NCBI GenBank assembly: GCA_016182975.1
Contig: JACPFJ010000019.1
Location: 54,061 to 118,060 of the forward strand
Reading direction: 5' to 3'
Length of the DNA stretch: 64,000 nt
Origin: Deltaproteobacteria bacterium
GTDB lineage: Bacteria > Desulfobacterota > Desulfuromonadia > Geobacterales > Pseudopelobacteraceae
Shown here: positions 42,587 through 50,825 of the stretch, piece after piece
How positions within the stretch are numbered: the first letter of the stretch is position 1
Layout: each line of letters begins with the position of its first letter
The notes under the pieces: model-generated
The model's input: only the letters and a program-made list of their open reading frames with translations
Database searches by the model: none
Told to the model about the DNA's origin: nothing
Translations under genes and position numbers: made by a program

Positions 42587-45193
42587 ATGAAGCTTAAAAG
42601 AAGAGATTTTCTGAAAGTGACCGCCGCTGCCGGCGCCGTGGCAACCGTCGGCCTGCCCAGGCTGAACGCCTTTGCCGCGGCTAATGCCCCTGCCGAGGGG
42701 AACGCCCCCAAGGGGGAGTGGATTGCCTCCACCTGCCAGGGGTGTACCGCCTGGTGTCCGGTGGAGTTCCTAGTGCAGGACAACCGCATCGTCAAGGTGC
42801 GCGGCAACCAGCTCTCCAAGGCCAACAGCGGTTATGTCTGTCCCCGCGGGCACCTGATGATCCAGCAGACCTATGACCCGGACCGGATCAAGGTGCCCAT
42901 GAAGCGCACCAACCCCGCCAAGGGGCGCGGCATCGATCCCAAGTTCGTGCCGATCTCTTGGGACGAGGCCCTGGACTCCATCGCCGACAGGATGATGGAG
43001 CTGCGCAAAAACAACGAGCCGCACAAGTTCATGTACATGCGCGGCCGCTACTCCCCAACCTCCACCGACCTCGCCTACGGCTCCATCGCCAAGGTCTTCG
43101 GCTCACCCAACTCGTTCAGCCACAGCGCCATCTGCGCCGAGGCGGAGAAGATGGGGCCGGGCTACACCCAGGGGTTCTTCGGCTACCGCGACTACGACCT
43201 GGCCAAGACCAAGTGCCTGGTGATCTGGGGGTGCGACCCGCTCAGCTCCAACCGCCAGGTGCCCAACGCCATCAACAAGTTCAGCGACATCCTCGACCGC
43301 GGCACCGTCATCGCCGTTGACCCCCGCATGAGCACCTCCGTGGCCAAGGCCCACGACTGGCTCCCGATCAAGCCTGGCACCGACGGCGCCCTGGCCGCCG
43401 CCATCGCCCACGTCCTCCTGGCCGAGGGGATGTGGAGCAGGGAGTTCGTCGGCGACTTCAAGGAGGGGAAGAACCTCTTCAAGGCCGGCGCCACCATCGA
43501 CGAGGCCGCCTTCGAGGAGAAGCAGACCCACGGCCTGATCAAGTGGTGGAACCTGGAGTTGAAGGAGAAGACACCGGCCTGGGCCGCCAAGATCACCCTG
43601 ATCCCGGAGGAGCAGATCGTCAGGACCGCCCGCGCCATGGGCAAGGCGGCAAGCGCCTGCGCCGTCTGGATGGGACCGGGGGTGGGGATGAACCCCCGCG
43701 GCACCTACGCCTCCATGGCGGTCTACGCCTTGAACGGCATCCTCGGCTCGATCGAGACAGAGGGGGGGGTCTTCCAGTCCTCCAGCGCCCCGACCACCAA
43801 GTTCCCGGAGATCAGCGACAAGTATCTCGACGAGGTCGCCAAGAAATTCGGCAAGGAGAAGAAGCTGGACGGCCGCGGCGCCAAGGACATGCCGGCCATC
43901 ATGGGCGGCATCGACAAGAAGAAGGACAAGGACGGCAAGGTCACGGAAAGCGCCAAGGCGAACGTAGTCACCAACAACGTGGCCAACGGCATGCTGAAGC
44001 ACCCGGATGCCGTCAAGGTCTTCATCGGAACCTGGTGCAACTTCAACTTCTCCTGCACCGGCGCCGAGCGCTGGGACAAGGTCATGGCCAGGGTCCCCTT
44101 CTTCGTCCACCTGACCACCAACGCCTCGGAGATGAGCCAGTTCGCCGACATCGTGCTGCCGGCCACCTTCGCCCCCACCGAGAAGCTCTCGATCGTCACC
44201 AACATGGCCAACCTGCACGGCCATATGTCGATCCAGCAGCCGGTGGCCAAACCCCTCTGGCAAGTCAAGGCCGAGGAGACCGAGTTCGTCTGGCTGCTGG
44301 CCGAGAGGCTGAAGGCCAGGGGCTTCTCCAACCTGTACGACTACTACGCCTCCTTCGAGGACCCCGAGACCAATAAGAAGCCTGCCACGGCGGCGGAGTT
44401 CGCCGAGATCGCGGCCAAAATCAGCAGCCAGAAGGCCTGGAACGGCAAGGAGAAGATGAAGGGGGACCAGATCGCCGGCTGGGCCGAGTTCAAGAAAAAG
44501 GGGATCTACAACTCCGAGACCTACAAGTACCGAAAGAACTGGGGCAAGGTAAACCCCGCGACCAACAAGTTCGAGGGGCATTTCAAGACCGAGTCCCACA
44601 GGTTCGAGTTCTACAGCGAGACCCTGAAGAAGACCCTCTCACTGTTCGCCGCCAAGCACAAGACCACCATCGACGACGTGCTCAAGGCCAGCGGCTATCT
44701 GGCCCAGGGAGAGCTGGCCTTCGTGCCGCACTACGAGGCGCCAAAGCGCCACGGCAGCGAGAAGGAGTACCCCTTCACCTTCATCGACTACAAGTCGCGC
44801 CTCAACCGCGAGGGACGTTCAGCCAACACCACCTGGTACCAGGAGTTCAAGAAGGTCGACGTGGGTGACGAGGCATGGGACGACGTAGTCAAGATCAACC
44901 CGGCCGACGGTAAGAAACTGGGCATCAAGACCGGCGACACGGTCCGCCTGACCTCGACCACCGGCTCCATCGTCACCAAGGCCAAGCTCTGGGAGGGGGT
45001 CCGTCCCGGCACCGTGGCCAAGTGCTACGGCCAGGGACACTGGGCCTACGGCAAGGTGGCGGCCAGGGATTACGCCAAGGCCCTGCCGCGCGGCGGCAGC
45101 AACAACGAACTGATGCCGGACGACTATGACCGTCTCAGCGGCTCCACCGCGCGCAACGGCGGCTTCACCGGCGTGAAGATCGAAAAAGTATAG
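42587..45193 (+). CDS. arrA: Respiratory arsenate reductase, molybdopterin subunit
   Basis: An 868-residue Mo-bisMGD enzyme with a Tat signal (KRRDFLKVTAAAGAVATVG). The N-terminal [4Fe-4S] site is C50-x2-C53-x3-C57-x27-C85. The substrate region has RGRYS (152-156) and SHSAICAEAEKMGP with the Mo-ligating C183 and K188. The tail carries KSRLNREGRSANTTWYQEFK, VRPGTVAKCYGQGHWAYGK and PRGGSNNELMPDDYDRLSG, as in ArrA. It reduces arsenate to arsenite in the periplasm. The RGRYS box and the ArrB partner favour Arr over Psr/Phs. Substrate specificity within the Arr/Arx clade remains an inference. Confidence 0.85.
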   Translation: MKLKRRDFLKVTAAAGAVATVGLPRLNAFAAANAPAEGNAPKGEWIASTCQGCTAWCPVEFLVQDNRIVKVRGNQLSKANSGYVCPRGHLMIQQTYDPDRIKVPMKRTNPAKGRGIDPKFVPISWDEALDSIADRMMELRKNNEPHKFMYMRGRYSPTSTDLAYGSIAKVFGSPNSFSHSAICAEAEKMGPGYTQGFFGYRDYDLAKTKCLVIWGCDPLSSNRQVPNAINKFSDILDRGTVIAVDPRMSTSVAKAHDWLPIKPGTDGALAAAIAHVLLAEGMWSREFVGDFKEGKNLFKAGATIDEAAFEEKQTHGLIKWWNLELKEKTPAWAAKITLIPEEQIVRTARAMGKAASACAVWMGPGVGMNPRGTYASMAVYALNGILGSIETEGGVFQSSSAPTTKFPEISDKYLDEVAKKFGKEKKLDGRGAKDMPAIMGGIDKKKDKDGKVTESAKANVVTNNVANGMLKHPDAVKVFIGTWCNFNFSCTGAERWDKVMARVPFFVHLTTNASEMSQFADIVLPATFAPTEKLSIVTNMANLHGHMSIQQPVAKPLWQVKAEETEFVWLLAERLKARGFSNLYDYYASFEDPETNKKPATAAEFAEIAAKISSQKAWNGKEKMKGDQIAGWAEFKKKGIYNSETYKYRKNWGKVNPATNKFEGHFKTESHRFEFYSETLKKTLSLFAAKHKTTIDDVLKASGYLAQGELAFVPHYEAPKRHGSEKEYPFTFIDYKSRLNREGRSANTTWYQEFKKVDVGDEAWDDVVKINPADGKKLGIKTGDTVRLTSTTGSIVTKAKLWEGVRPGTVAKCYGQGHWAYGKVAARDYAKALPRGGSNNELMPDDYDRLSGSTARNGGFTGVKIEKV

Positions 45194-45211
45194 GAAAGGG
45201 AGAGTTGACAT

Positions 45212-45982
45212 ATGGCAAAACAATACGGAATGGTAATTGACCTGCAGCGTTGCGTGGGGTGCGGCGCCTGCGCCCTGGCCTGCAAGACCGAGAACAACAC
45301 CCAGAACCGATCCAAGGGACAGACCTTCAACTGGGCCGACTTCATCTACAAGGAAGAGGGGAAATTCCCCAACGTGAAGTACACCGCCATGCCGGTTCTC
45401 TGCAACCACTGCACGGACGCCCCCTGCGTCAAGGCATGCCCGGTGCAGCCCAAGGCTATGTTCAAGACCGCAGACGGCATCACCATGCACAACGACGAGC
45501 GCTGCCTCGGCTGCCGCCGCTGTCAGAAGGCCTGCCCCTACAGCTCCACCGACGTGGACAAGGACAAGGCCGCCTACAGCGTCATCAGCGCCGGCAGCGC
45601 CCAGGAGGGGGTCCATCCCTTCTATGGCGACAACACCGAGATCATCAAGGGATGCACCGCCTCCGGGGCAGAGACCGCCAAGGCGGCCGGGGCCGTGCCG
45701 CCGCATCAGCACAACTACTCCCATCCGGATTACGCCAGCGTCCGGAACAAGGGGCTGACCGAGAAGTGCATCTTCTGCGAGCACCGCGTCGAGAAGGGGG
45801 AACTCCCCAACTGCGTGGTGGCCTGCCCGGCCAAGGCGCGCATCTTCGGCGACCTGAACGACGCAACGAGCGAACCGGCACAGCTCCTCAAGAAGTTCAA
45901 GTCCGTCAGACTCAAGGAAGAGAAGAAGACCAGGCCGAACGTGGCCTATATCAGGAACTTCAAGGGCGGCAGCAAGGCCTGA
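45212..45982 (+). CDS. arrB: Respiratory arsenate reductase, Fe-S subunit
   Basis: A 256-residue protein with four [4Fe-4S] ferredoxin motifs, starting with C14-VG-C17-GA-C20-ALA-C24. Then follow CNHCTDAPCVKACP, CLGCRRCQKACP and CIFCEHR..CVVACP. The text LQRCVGCGACALACKTENNT and PNVAYIRNF is ArrB-like. It has no signal sequence and would be co-exported with Tat-folded ArrA. It lies 18 bp after arrA. A terminator follows the gene. No NrfD-type membrane subunit (ArrC) is encoded here. Confidence 0.88.
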   Translation: MAKQYGMVIDLQRCVGCGACALACKTENNTQNRSKGQTFNWADFIYKEEGKFPNVKYTAMPVLCNHCTDAPCVKACPVQPKAMFKTADGITMHNDERCLGCRRCQKACPYSSTDVDKDKAAYSVISAGSAQEGVHPFYGDNTEIIKGCTASGAETAKAAGAVPPHQHNYSHPDYASVRNKGLTEKCIFCEHRVEKGELPNCVVACPAKARIFGDLNDATSEPAQLLKKFKSVRLKEEKKTRPNVAYIRNFKGGSKA

Positions 45983-46013
45983 TGACGTTGATTTGACTAC
46001 GATGTGATTTGCT

Positions 46014-46046
46014 GGGGATGGGACCCGTGTCCCATCCCCGTTTTTT
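46014..46046 (+). terminator. Rho-independent terminator after arrB
   Basis: GGGGATGGGAC-CCGT-GTCCCATCCCC followed by G and six T lies 31 bp after the arrB stop and only 29 bp before the chaperone gene, so chaperone expression may depend on read-through. Confidence 0.93.
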
Positions 46047-46074
46047 AGCGGACAGAGCGAGAGGAATGCTTTCA

Positions 46075-46716
46075 ATGAATAATTCTGACCGGATGGAGTT
46101 CGACACAAACCTGGAAATCGCCTACCGCCTGCTCTCGGCCTGTCTCTACCAGCCGGCGGCGGAGTGGGCCGACGAGGGTCTGTTTCAAAACCTGGGGGAG
46201 GCCCTGCGGGTCGTGGCCCCGGCCGCGGCCGAAAAGGCCGACATTATGGGGGCGGCGTTCAAGGAAAGCGGCTGCGAGGCGCTCACGGTGGCCTACGCCG
46301 CGCTTTTCGTCGGCCCCTCGCAACTCCTGGCCCCTCCCTACGGCTCGTTCTACATGGAGCCGGAAAAACGGGTCATGGGGGAGACCACCATGGCCGCGCA
46401 CGCCTTCTACCTGGAGTGCGGCCTGCGGCTGGACGACGACTTCAGCGAACTGCCCGACCACATGGCGGTGGAGCTGGAATTCGCCTCCTACCTGCTCCAG
46501 CGCGCCATCCAGGCGGCGGGGGAAGGGGATACTGAGGGATATGATGGGTGGGTGGAGCGGAGAAGGCACTTCCTGCACACCTTCCTGGCAGGATGGTATA
46601 ACGAATTCTGCAACAACATCCGCAACGGTGCGGAGGACGGCTTCTATTCCGCACTGGCCGACTGCCTGGAGGCGGTCGTCACGCGGGATGGGGAATTACT
46701 GACCGCGTTGCGATAA
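46075..46716 (+). CDS. arrD: TorD/DmsD-family chaperone of the Arr enzyme
   Basis: 213 residues from ATG 46075, where GAGAGG is about 10 nt upstream; ATG 46066 in frame is too close to it. The all-helical TorD fold is indicated by AYRLLSACLYQPAAEWADE, YAALFVGPSQLLAPPYGSFYMEPEKRVMGE and the conserved ELPDHMAVELEFASYLLQ (E-x2-DH). Such chaperones hold the Tat signal and help cofactor insertion into the molybdoenzyme. Confidence 0.85.
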   Translation: MNNSDRMEFDTNLEIAYRLLSACLYQPAAEWADEGLFQNLGEALRVVAPAAAEKADIMGAAFKESGCEALTVAYAALFVGPSQLLAPPYGSFYMEPEKRVMGETTMAAHAFYLECGLRLDDDFSELPDHMAVELEFASYLLQRAIQAAGEGDTEGYDGWVERRRHFLHTFLAGWYNEFCNNIRNGAEDGFYSALADCLEAVVTRDGELLTALR

Positions 46717-46734
46717 ATCTGAAAACGCAGTTCT

Positions 46735-46883
46735 TTAACGCAAGGGCGCAATGTTGCAAAGGAACTGATTTCGGTAGAATCCAGAATCCAAGAATTCAGA
46801 AAAGTTTATTCTGACTCCTGAATTATGACTTCTGAAAACAATCATCTATCGCTTCCTTGCATCTTGGCGTCCTTGCGTTAAAA
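46735..46883. repeat. GCGTCTTTGCG-family inverted repeat, copy 2, with a nested repeat
   Basis: Outer arms TTTAACGCAAGGGCGCAA.. and ..TTGGCGTCCTTGCGTTAAA. Inside is another inverted repeat of different sequence, with units of AGAATCC/GAATTCAGAA and TTCTGACTCCTGAATT. One element has thus apparently landed in another. Confidence 0.8.
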
Positions 46884-46916
46884 ATGTTTTTTGGGAAAAA
46901 TGTTCGAGAGGTAGTG

Positions 46917-47870
46917 ATGGTTACTGGCCGCATCCTGGAAAACCTGATCACAACACCCCGCGGCCTGACCGTGGCCCCATCGCGCTGCCTGCGGATGCGC
47001 TACGCCGAGAGCGGCTGCGGCCGCTGCGCCGCTGTCTGCCCGGCCTCCGCCATCGGCCTGGAGGGTGGACTGGAATTGCTGGAACGGAACTGCACCGGTT
47101 GCCTGGTCTGCAGCGCCGTCTGCCCTTCCGGCGCGCTGGAGGCGCAGGCGGATTTCAGCCGCCTGATCGCGGCCCTTGCCGCCCACCGCTTCCCGGCGCT
47201 GGTCGTGGGCTGCGGAAAAAGCGGAGCGTCGCTTCACCAGCGGCTCCCCTGTCTCGGCATGCTCTCCGGCGAGCACCTGCTGGCCCTTTACGCCGCCGGT
47301 GGGGCGATCGTGCAGCTGGACGCCGTGGGGTGCGGCGGCTGCCCAGCCGGGAGCATGCTCGCCGGGCTGGAGGCACGGCTGCGGGAAACCGGGGAGAGCT
47401 GCGGGCTTCCCCTCGGCGAGCGGGTCCGGGTGGTAACCGACAGCCGGGAGATCGACTTCCGCGAGGAGGCCCTGGACCGGCGAGGCTTTTTCCAGTCCTT
47501 CCGCAAGCTGGCCTTCCAGGGGATCGCCACGGCGCTGGCCCCATCCCCGCCGGAGCGGCAGACCCTCTCTTACATGGACAAATCGCTGCCTGTACGGCGC
47601 GGACTGCTGAATGCCGCCATCGCCTCCCTTCCCGCTGAAAGCGCCTCGGCCGCAGGCAAGGCGTTTTCCTTCTCCATCGACTTCGGGGCGGCCTGCGACG
47701 GCTGCCTGGGGTGCGTCAGGGCCTGCCCCACCGAGGCGCTGGCCGAGCCCGACGGGGATTCCCCGGAGACACGCCCGCCCCTGTTCGACCCGGAAAGGTG
47801 CACCGGCTGCGGGCTCTGCGCCGAATTCTGCCTCTCCGGCGCCATCCGCCTGGAACCGCCTCTCAGCTAG
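46917..47870 (+). CDS. Tetra-[4Fe-4S] ferredoxin-like protein of the arr locus
   Basis: 317 residues from ATG 46917 (GAGAGG upstream). Two ferredoxin sites at the N-terminus (CGRCAAVCP, CTGCLVCSAVCP) and two at the C-terminus (CDGCLGCVRACP, CTGCGLCAEFC) flank a ~150-residue middle region with its own cysteines (VGCGKSG, LPCLGML, VGCGGCPAGS). There is no signal peptide. Fe-S proteins of this layout stand in many molybdoenzyme loci next to TorD-type genes and may serve cytoplasmic electron transfer or cluster assembly. The exact role is unknown. Confidence 0.75.
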   Translation: MVTGRILENLITTPRGLTVAPSRCLRMRYAESGCGRCAAVCPASAIGLEGGLELLERNCTGCLVCSAVCPSGALEAQADFSRLIAALAAHRFPALVVGCGKSGASLHQRLPCLGMLSGEHLLALYAAGGAIVQLDAVGCGGCPAGSMLAGLEARLRETGESCGLPLGERVRVVTDSREIDFREEALDRRGFFQSFRKLAFQGIATALAPSPPERQTLSYMDKSLPVRRGLLNAAIASLPAESASAAGKAFSFSIDFGAACDGCLGCVRACPTEALAEPDGDSPETRPPLFDPERCTGCGLCAEFCLSGAIRLEPPLS

Positions 47871-47875
47871 AGCGA

Positions 47876-48913
47876 TCAGAACTCGATGTTCGGCCTGAGC
47901 ACCGCGGTCACGTTCTGGAAGTCCTTGTCATGCAGAGGACCGGTGTATATGGCCGGGTCCTCCCAGATGATCCCCACCTCCATCTTGAAGGCCACACGCC
48001 AGCTCTTTATCGGGTACTTCTTGCCGAAGACGTACTCCTGTCGCAGCAGACGGCCGTTCCTGGCCGAGAAGTCCCAGCGGATGTTGAGGTCGCTGTTGGA
48101 GAGAAAACCGAGGGAGCCGGAATTGAAGTCCAAGTGGTTACGGCGGAAACCGAGGTAGAGTGTGTTGGCGATGTCCGGGTTCTGGTGGACCTTGGCGCCG
48201 ATGCGGAAGCTCCAGGAGAGTTTGTCCTCCTTGAAGATCCGGTCACCCTTTGCCTTCCATTCCGCCTCCACATTGTGGTCCGGGATCAGGACGTTGCGTT
48301 TGATGTGCTGGTTGGAGTAACTGAGCATGTACCCCATGTAACCCTTGTTGGAGCAGACCTTGTCCTCGCCCGGCCTGACAAAGCTGACCATGTCGCCGAG
48401 AAAGATCGAGAAGGCGTAGGGTTCCTGGAAACCGGCCGTGACCGACTGCAGCAGGTTGAGGTTGCTTGTGCCGACGTTGAAGCCGCGGTAGAAATCGGGG
48501 GCGTAGCGCTTCAGGGCGACCCCGGTCAAGGGAAGAGGCATGACGGCCGCCTCCACCAGCATGAAGCGGGGCACCAGGGAGTCGACGAACAGCTTGCGGT
48601 ACACCTGGAACTCGCCCACGTCGGCAAATTCGGGGATCGGCTCGTCGGTCAGCGGTATATGCAGGGAGACCTCGCTGTAGTAGGGGTCCAGCTCCCAGAC
48701 GAACTCGCTCTCGGCCTTTTTCTTCTCGGGCAGCGGGCAATCGGGGGCAGCGGAGAGCGGCGGCGGGGGCGCGGGAAGTGCAACAGCGGGCGCCGTGCCG
48801 ACTGAGACGGGGGGACCTTCTGCGGCCATTGCAGTGAGGGGGGCGGAGAGGGAGAGCAGCAAAAACGTGGAGGCCAGGGTCCGGGCCATGCCGTCGAGGG
48901 TGATTCGTTCCAT
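47876..48913 (-). CDS. Outer-membrane protein of unknown function
   Basis: 345 residues from ATG 48913 (AAGGTG 8 nt upstream). A signal peptide (MARTLASTFLLLSLSAPLTAMAA region) and a Pro/Ala-rich linker precede a body of likely beta strands (YSEVSLHIPLTD, WSFRIGAKVHQNPDIANTLYLGFRRNHLDF, SDLNIRWDFSA, WRVAFKMEVGIIWED) ending in Phe (VTAVLRPNIEF). This fits an outer-membrane barrel. It converges with the Fe-S gene, leaving only 5 bp between stops. I do not recognise the family. Confidence 0.6.
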   Translation of the reverse strand: MERITLDGMARTLASTFLLLSLSAPLTAMAAEGPPVSVGTAPAVALPAPPPPLSAAPDCPLPEKKKAESEFVWELDPYYSEVSLHIPLTDEPIPEFADVGEFQVYRKLFVDSLVPRFMLVEAAVMPLPLTGVALKRYAPDFYRGFNVGTSNLNLLQSVTAGFQEPYAFSIFLGDMVSFVRPGEDKVCSNKGYMGYMLSYSNQHIKRNVLIPDHNVEAEWKAKGDRIFKEDKLSWSFRIGAKVHQNPDIANTLYLGFRRNHLDFNSGSLGFLSNSDLNIRWDFSARNGRLLRQEYVFGKKYPIKSWRVAFKMEVGIIWEDPAIYTGPLHDKDFQNVTAVLRPNIEF

Positions 48914-49647
48914 AAGCGGACACCTTTTTACGGAAAGAGTAGGTAAGGAGGCGGTCGGGGCGTTCATTATAGCGGCATGGAATAGCGGGTCAACAGATTT
49001 TCATGATTGGTCGGTAGTTCTGCAGGATCTAGTTTTTGCCGCAGGGTCAGGGAGGAGATGAAGGGGATGTCGAAGTGGGTTTCTATGGGCATGGGGAGGT
49101 TGACTGCAATCGGATTTTATTTTTCCGGTAACGCCGCATTAAGCACAACTGCCTGAATGTGGCATTGACCTTGAGACAATCCAGCTGCCTGCTTGTCAAA
49201 ATGCACTTGAGCCTCTTCAATCGTCATTTTGGGGGTTTGTTTTTTTCGATAATCGGTGTTTGCCCATTGGCTGCAATTGCAGAAAAGCTCTTAACATCTG
49301 GATTGGATATCGATCCATGTTCGGCTTCCGGGTTCCATAAAAAGCCGCCATCGCCAAGATTTATCTGACCAGTTCTTGGGGACCAGAACCTATTCCATTG
49401 GTAGATCTTTTTTATATGGACATTGATTCCTCGTTCAAGCGAAATTTGCCCGCCACCTACGTTCACCCCACCTACACCGCTCCCTGCGCCTGATCATCTG
49501 CAACCGCTCCCACGGTCCGTCTCACAATTCCTCACCGGTCTTTTTCCCCGCTCCCCTCCCACAACCCATCTCCGCCACAATACGACAACGGGATGCTCCC
49601 GAGGGCCGCATCCCGTAATTGTCGCCGATATCAGGAGCAACGCGTCA
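48914..49647. other. Gene-poor, decayed region
   Basis: About 730 bp with lower GC than its surroundings and no intact gene. At 48,990-49,092 on the minus strand the text MPIETHFDIPFISSLTLRQK followed, in another frame, by ILQNYRPIM looks like the frameshifted start of a DNA methylase. At 49,224-49,466 an open minus-strand frame (VHIKKIYQWNRFWSPR..) has no good start or family. The region is probably the remains of a restriction-modification or other acquired locus. Confidence 0.4.
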
Positions 49648-49875
49648 TCAGGCAAACACCGTGACCTCAACCGGCCGCTTCACGGCAAAGCTGTGACGAT
49701 GCAGCTTTATCCGCTCCAACTCAAGGAGCGTATCGGCGGTCATGTAGCTCTCGCCGCAATGGGGGCAGCTCAACACCGGAATGTCCTCGATGACGAGCAA
49801 ATCCTTCCCCTTGCCGAAACTCCGTGTCACGTTTTTGGTCGCTATCCCGTCATGCCCGCAGATATCGCATTTCAT
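49648..49875 (-). CDS. YgiT-type zinc finger protein (MqsA N-domain-like)
   Basis: A 75-residue protein with AAGGAGAG upstream of the ATG. Paired CxxC motifs (C3/C6 and C37/C40: MKCDICGHDG, VLSCPHCGESY) and the tail ADTLLELERIKLHRH match YgiT/MqsA-type zinc fingers that serve as antitoxins or accompany DUF4258 toxins. The DNA-binding HTH domain of full MqsA is absent. The likely toxin partner upstream is reduced to a 41-codon ORF. Confidence 0.8.
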   Translation of the reverse strand: MKCDICGHDGIATKNVTRSFGKGKDLLVIEDIPVLSCPHCGESYMTADTLLELERIKLHRHSFAVKRPVEVTVFA

Positions 49876-49901
49876 CGCCTTTTCTCTCCTTAAACACTGC
49901 T

Positions 49902-50027
49902 CTATGATGCGAAAACCGTTATGATTACCAGTTTGCCGGTTATGCTGAATTTTACAACGACAGAAATTCCCCTGTCGGTGTTTGCCCCGTGGCCTGATTG
50001 TTTCTGTTCCCGTACTTGCCTCATCAT
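49902..50027 (-). CDS. 41-residue ORF, possible DUF4258 toxin remnant
   Basis: Starts with ATG overlapping the TGA of the MNT gene (TGATG), with GGAGGGGG upstream. The product MMRQVREQKQSGHGANTDRG.. ends ISVVVKFSITGKLVIITVFAS. The last strand resembles the C-terminus of DUF4258-type RelE-like toxins that usually precede YgiT genes. The catalytic N-terminal part is missing, so this may be a truncated toxin fused behind the MNT gene. Confidence 0.4.
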   Translation of the reverse strand: MMRQVREQKQSGHGANTDRGISVVVKFSITGKLVIITVFAS

Positions 50028-50329
50028 CAATCCCCCTCCACTACCACCTCAAACGCCCCCTCAATAATCCCCCGAAACGCCTCGCTGGTCGCTGCCCAAT
50101 CCACCACATCCACACGAAAGGGGAGGTTCGACTCGGTAAAGGCGTCCTTCAGGGCGGCCAATTGCCGGAAGTCGAGCGACGTATCGCCCATGACGGCCAG
50201 ATCGAGGTCGGAGAAGGGTTTGGCTGATCCCTGCACACGGGAACCGAAGGCGCGTACCGTGCGACCGGGGACGTGGAGAGCGAGGATACGGCGGACCTCG
50301 GAAAGGTGTTCCGGTGCAAGGTCAAGCAT
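50027..50329 (-). CDS. MNT-type nucleotidyltransferase antitoxin
   Basis: A 100-residue minimal nucleotidyltransferase with G29-S30-x10-D41-x-D43 (FGSRVQGSAKPFSDLDLAV), the polymerase-beta signature. In HEPN/MNT toxin-antitoxin modules the MNT protein AMPylates and silences the HEPN RNase. Its start overlaps the HEPN gene end by 8 bp, the normal arrangement. Confidence 0.9.
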   Translation of the reverse strand: MLDLAPEHLSEVRRILALHVPGRTVRAFGSRVQGSAKPFSDLDLAVMGDTSLDFRQLAALKDAFTESNLPFRVDVVDWAATSEAFRGIIEGAFEVVVEGD

Positions 50330-50723
50330 GGCGGGTCTTCAGGCGGGCCAGCAGGTCGGCGGCATCTACGCTGAAATCGGCCAGGACGGCGAAGACCTCA
50401 CTCGCCTTCTCTTCGTCGTAGGTATGGGAGGTGATGTTGCGCTTGTCGCGGTAATCGAACCAGCGTTCTGGCACGGCAATCAAGCCGCGCTCGGCCCCGA
50501 CCCGGATCACCTCCTTGAAGGGGAGTTGGTCCAGTTCTTCGCGGGAGGGAAGTTCCTGCTCCAACTGACGCTTAAGCATCTTGAAGGCCAATTCATAGGT
50601 GTATTCGAAACGCTGGATGCAGGCGTCGCGTATATCCTCGTCTCCCGGCATCGTCCGGCTGCGGTCAAGCACCCGCTGGAGTGAGCTCAGGGCCTTCTCG
50701 TAAGAACTGAAGTCCAGCTTCAT
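50322..50723 (-). CDS. HEPN toxin (HI0074 family)
   Basis: A 133-residue four-helix protein (FEYTYELAFKMLKRQLEQE, RVGAERGLIAVPERWFDYRDKRN) with the RNase motif R95-N-I-T-S-H100 and Y102 just behind, the site AMPylated in related systems. It pairs with the following MNT gene as a type VII-like toxin-antitoxin unit. Confidence 0.9.
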   Translation of the reverse strand: MKLDFSSYEKALSSLQRVLDRSRTMPGDEDIRDACIQRFEYTYELAFKMLKRQLEQELPSREELDQLPFKEVIRVGAERGLIAVPERWFDYRDKRNITSHTYDEEKASEVFAVLADFSVDAADLLARLKTRHA

Positions 50724-50776
50724 GATCGTTGTCCTTCCTGGTCGTTGCTTTCGGCCTGGAAGGCCGGATGGAGATT

Positions 50777-50812
50777 AGCCGGGGGGCTGCCCGGCAGGCT
50801 ACCCCCCGGAAC
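50777..50812. other. Hairpin between HEPN gene and hydrogenase-type gene
   Basis: CCGGGGGG and CCCCCCGG arms enclose GCCCGGC. No T-run. It may end or stabilise the transcript of the hydrogenase-type gene. Confidence 0.45.
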
Positions 50813-50825
50813 CGGTTGCAGATGC

